Positions 4,825-6,380 of a stretch of 6,380 nt of DNA are shown piece after piece (within the stretch, counting starts at the first letter, position 1; each line of letters opens with the position of its first letter). Location of the stretch: assembly GCA_036491015.1 (NCBI GenBank), contig DASXCV010000292.1:1-6380 (forward strand), given 5' to 3'. The DNA comes from JAICJR01 sp036491015 (GTDB lineage: Bacteria; Actinomycetota; Thermoleophilia; Solirubrobacterales; Thermoleophilaceae). The translations under genes and the position numbers were made by a program. The notes beneath the pieces were generated by a model, which did no database searches, was not told the DNA's origin, and saw only the letters and a program-made list of their open reading frames with translations.

Positions 4825-6380
4825 ATGCGGAAACTGGCGCTGCTAGCGGGGGTTTTGGGCCTCCTCCTGATCCCCTCTGCGGCCGGAGCGCAAAGCATCT
4901 CCGCGCAGCTGCGGGCCGGAATGCGGGGCGCGGGCGCCCACTCAGGCGCCTATGTACGGGATGCCACGACCGGACAGATGCTGTTCAGCTCGCACTCGAA
5001 CACGCCGCGGATCCTCGCCTCCAACACCAAGCTGTTCACGAGCAGCGCGATTCTCGCCAAGCTCGGACCGGCCGCCACCTTCCCCACCGAGCTCGAGGGC
5101 GACGGCACGACCGACCCCGCCACCGGCGTCTACACCGGCGACATCTACCTGCGCGGCGGCGGCGACCCCACGTTCGGCACGCGCGCCTTCATCAAGAAGT
5201 TCTTCGGCGCCGGGGCGAGCATCGAGGACCTGGCGAACGAGCTCGAGGCCACCGGGATCACGGAGATCGACGGCCGGGTGATCGGCGACGAGTCGCGCTT
5301 CGATTCGTTGCGCGGCATCCCGGACTCGGGCTTCGGCTTCGACGGCGACCTCGGCGCGGCGCTGAGCGCCCTGACCTTCGATCGCGGCCTCGCGAACATC
5401 AAGGGCACGGCGATCCAGCGCAACCCGCCGCTGTTCGCCGCACAGCAGATGGCACGCGCGCTGAAGGCTCGGCACATCCGGATCACCACCAAGTCGGCGG
5501 TGGGGAGCGCCCCGGGCGAGGCGAAGGTGCTCGCATCGGTGCAGTCGCCACCGCTCTCCACCGTGCTGAGGCTCCAGAACAAGGAGTCGGACAACTTCTT
5601 CGCCGAGACGATGCTCAAGGACCTGGCCTCCGTGAACGGCGCGCAGGGGACGACCGCGCGCGGGGCCGCCGCCGCGGTTCGCTACGCCGCCCGGCTCGGC
5701 TCGCGCGTATCGATGGTCGACGGCTCGGGGCTCGACCGGCGCGACCAGGCGGCGCCCAAGGAGGTGGTCGACCTGCTCGAGGGCGAGCGCAAGCGCTCCT
5801 CGAACGAGTTCAACGCGCTGCTGAACTCGCTCCCCATCGCAGGACGCGACGGCACGCTCGTCGACCGCATGCGGCGCGGCTCGGCACGCGGCCGCTGCCA
5901 CGCCAAGACCGGCACGCTCTCCAACGTGAGCACGCTGTCCGGCTATTGCTTCTCCCGCGGCGGGGACGTGCTCGAGTTCTCGCTGCTGATGAACCTCGTG
6001 AACGTGAACTCGGCCCACCGGGTGCAGGACCGCATGACGAACACGATCGCCGCCTACGGGGGCACGGGCACCGCCACACGCTCCGCAGCCAAGAAGACCA
6101 CCCTCGACCTGAACAGCGCGAAGGTCGTCGCGGGCGCGTTCGCGAGCGACTGCGGCGCCTGCATGGACCAGGTGACCGACTGCTCGCGGCTCTCGCCGCG
6201 GCGCGTGGACTGCGTGTTCGCCGAGAACGGCAGCTGCGACGGCGTGGTGAGCACGGTGCTGTTCAGCAACGGCTTCCTCTACACCGACACCTATCCGTGC
6301 AAGCCGAACCAGCCGCCCACCGCGGCCGCGCAGGTGCAGCAGTCCCGCCCGGGCGGCCACCCCTACCAGCCGCTCTCGCC
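4825..6380 (+). CDS. dacB: Peptidase S13, D-alanyl-D-alanine carboxypeptidase/endopeptidase (PBP4/DacB-type), 3' end beyond window
   Basis: 518 codons are in the window and the frame is still open at the edge. The enzyme should remove the terminal D-Ala from peptidoglycan stem peptides or cut cross-links, outside the membrane. Residues 1-22 are a signal peptide with likely cleavage after AGA. The penicillin-binding motifs are all present: SNTK (Ser66, Lys69), SDN (255-257) and KTG (361-363), plus the S13-typical DGSGLDRRDQ (299-308). Only 189 residues separate Ser66 and Ser255, against about 245 in E. coli PBP4, so the domain III insertion seems to be missing. Cys358 and Cys375 flank the KTG strand. 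After the S13 fold ends near residue 411, a tail carries six cysteines (443, 446, 453, 463, 471, 492) and then a Pro/Gln-rich stretch. The start is ATG 4825; the in-frame GTG at 4822 is possible and sits nine bases after GGGGG, against twelve for the ATG. The gene is transcribed divergently from the patatin-like gene. Confidence 0.92.
   Translation, partial: MRKLALLAGVLGLLLIPSAAGAQSISAQLRAGMRGAGAHSGAYVRDATTGQMLFSSHSNTPRILASNTKLFTSSAILAKLGPAATFPTELEGDGTTDPATGVYTGDIYLRGGGDPTFGTRAFIKKFFGAGASIEDLANELEATGITEIDGRVIGDESRFDSLRGIPDSGFGFDGDLGAALSALTFDRGLANIKGTAIQRNPPLFAAQQMARALKARHIRITTKSAVGSAPGEAKVLASVQSPPLSTVLRLQNKESDNFFAETMLKDLASVNGAQGTTARGAAAAVRYAARLGSRVSMVDGSGLDRRDQAAPKEVVDLLEGERKRSSNEFNALLNSLPIAGRDGTLVDRMRRGSARGRCHAKTGTLSNVSTLSGYCFSRGGDVLEFSLLMNLVNVNSAHRVQDRMTNTIAAYGGTGTATRSAAKKTTLDLNSAKVVAGAFASDCGACMDQVTDCSRLSPRRVDCVFAENGSCDGVVSTVLFSNGFLYTDTYPCKPNQPPTAAAQVQQSRPGGHPYQPLS

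Noticed and set aside
4942..6360. 472-codon open frame on the - strand opposite the S13 peptidase gene
   Set aside because: Composition is typical of an antisense frame in GC-rich DNA (Arg, Ala, Val, Gly, His). The + strand frame has a signal peptide and all three penicillin-binding motifs.

Overview
The window is GC-rich DNA with tightly packed genes and a strong preference for G or C at third codon positions. This composition and the gene families suggest a high-GC actinobacterium. From memory, the small membrane protein and the N-terminus of the aminotransferase look like families seen in Thermoleophilia/Solirubrobacterales, but I could not check this and it is inference. It looks like chromosomal core or lifestyle sequence. 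I see no phage, insertion-sequence, CRISPR, tRNA or rRNA signal.

Layout: (1) 45-3483, three genes on the + strand. They are a FadD15-type long-chain acyl-CoA ligase, a three-helix membrane protein of unknown function, and a HisC-like PLP aminotransferase. The gaps are 42 and 7 bases, so they could form one operon, but a hairpin sits just after the ligase stop. (2) 3471-3505, an array of 7-base repeats (consensus AACYAGC) at the convergent junction. It covers the stop codon of the aminotransferase and, in a degenerate last unit, that of the next gene. (3) 3501-4748, a patatin-like phospholipase on the - strand, with an intact Ser/Asp dyad and an unusual oxyanion-hole motif. (4) 4749-4824, a short divergent promoter region. 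(5) 4825 to the window end, a secreted peptidase S13 (PBP4/DacB-type D-Ala-D-Ala carboxypeptidase/endopeptidase) on the + strand. It is open at the right edge and has a cysteine-rich C-terminal extension.

Functions: the ligase activates fatty acids, the patatin-like enzyme probably releases them from lipids, and the S13 enzyme trims peptidoglycan. Shared work in envelope or lipid turnover is possible, but proximity is the only evidence. The aminotransferase has no histidine-biosynthesis neighbour here, so its substrate is open.

I found no convincing new multi-gene system. The points most worth a second look are the repeat array that supplies convergent stop codons, the abrupt switch to A-ending codons at the 3' end of the aminotransferase gene, and the compact S13 enzyme with extra cysteines and a six-cysteine tail.
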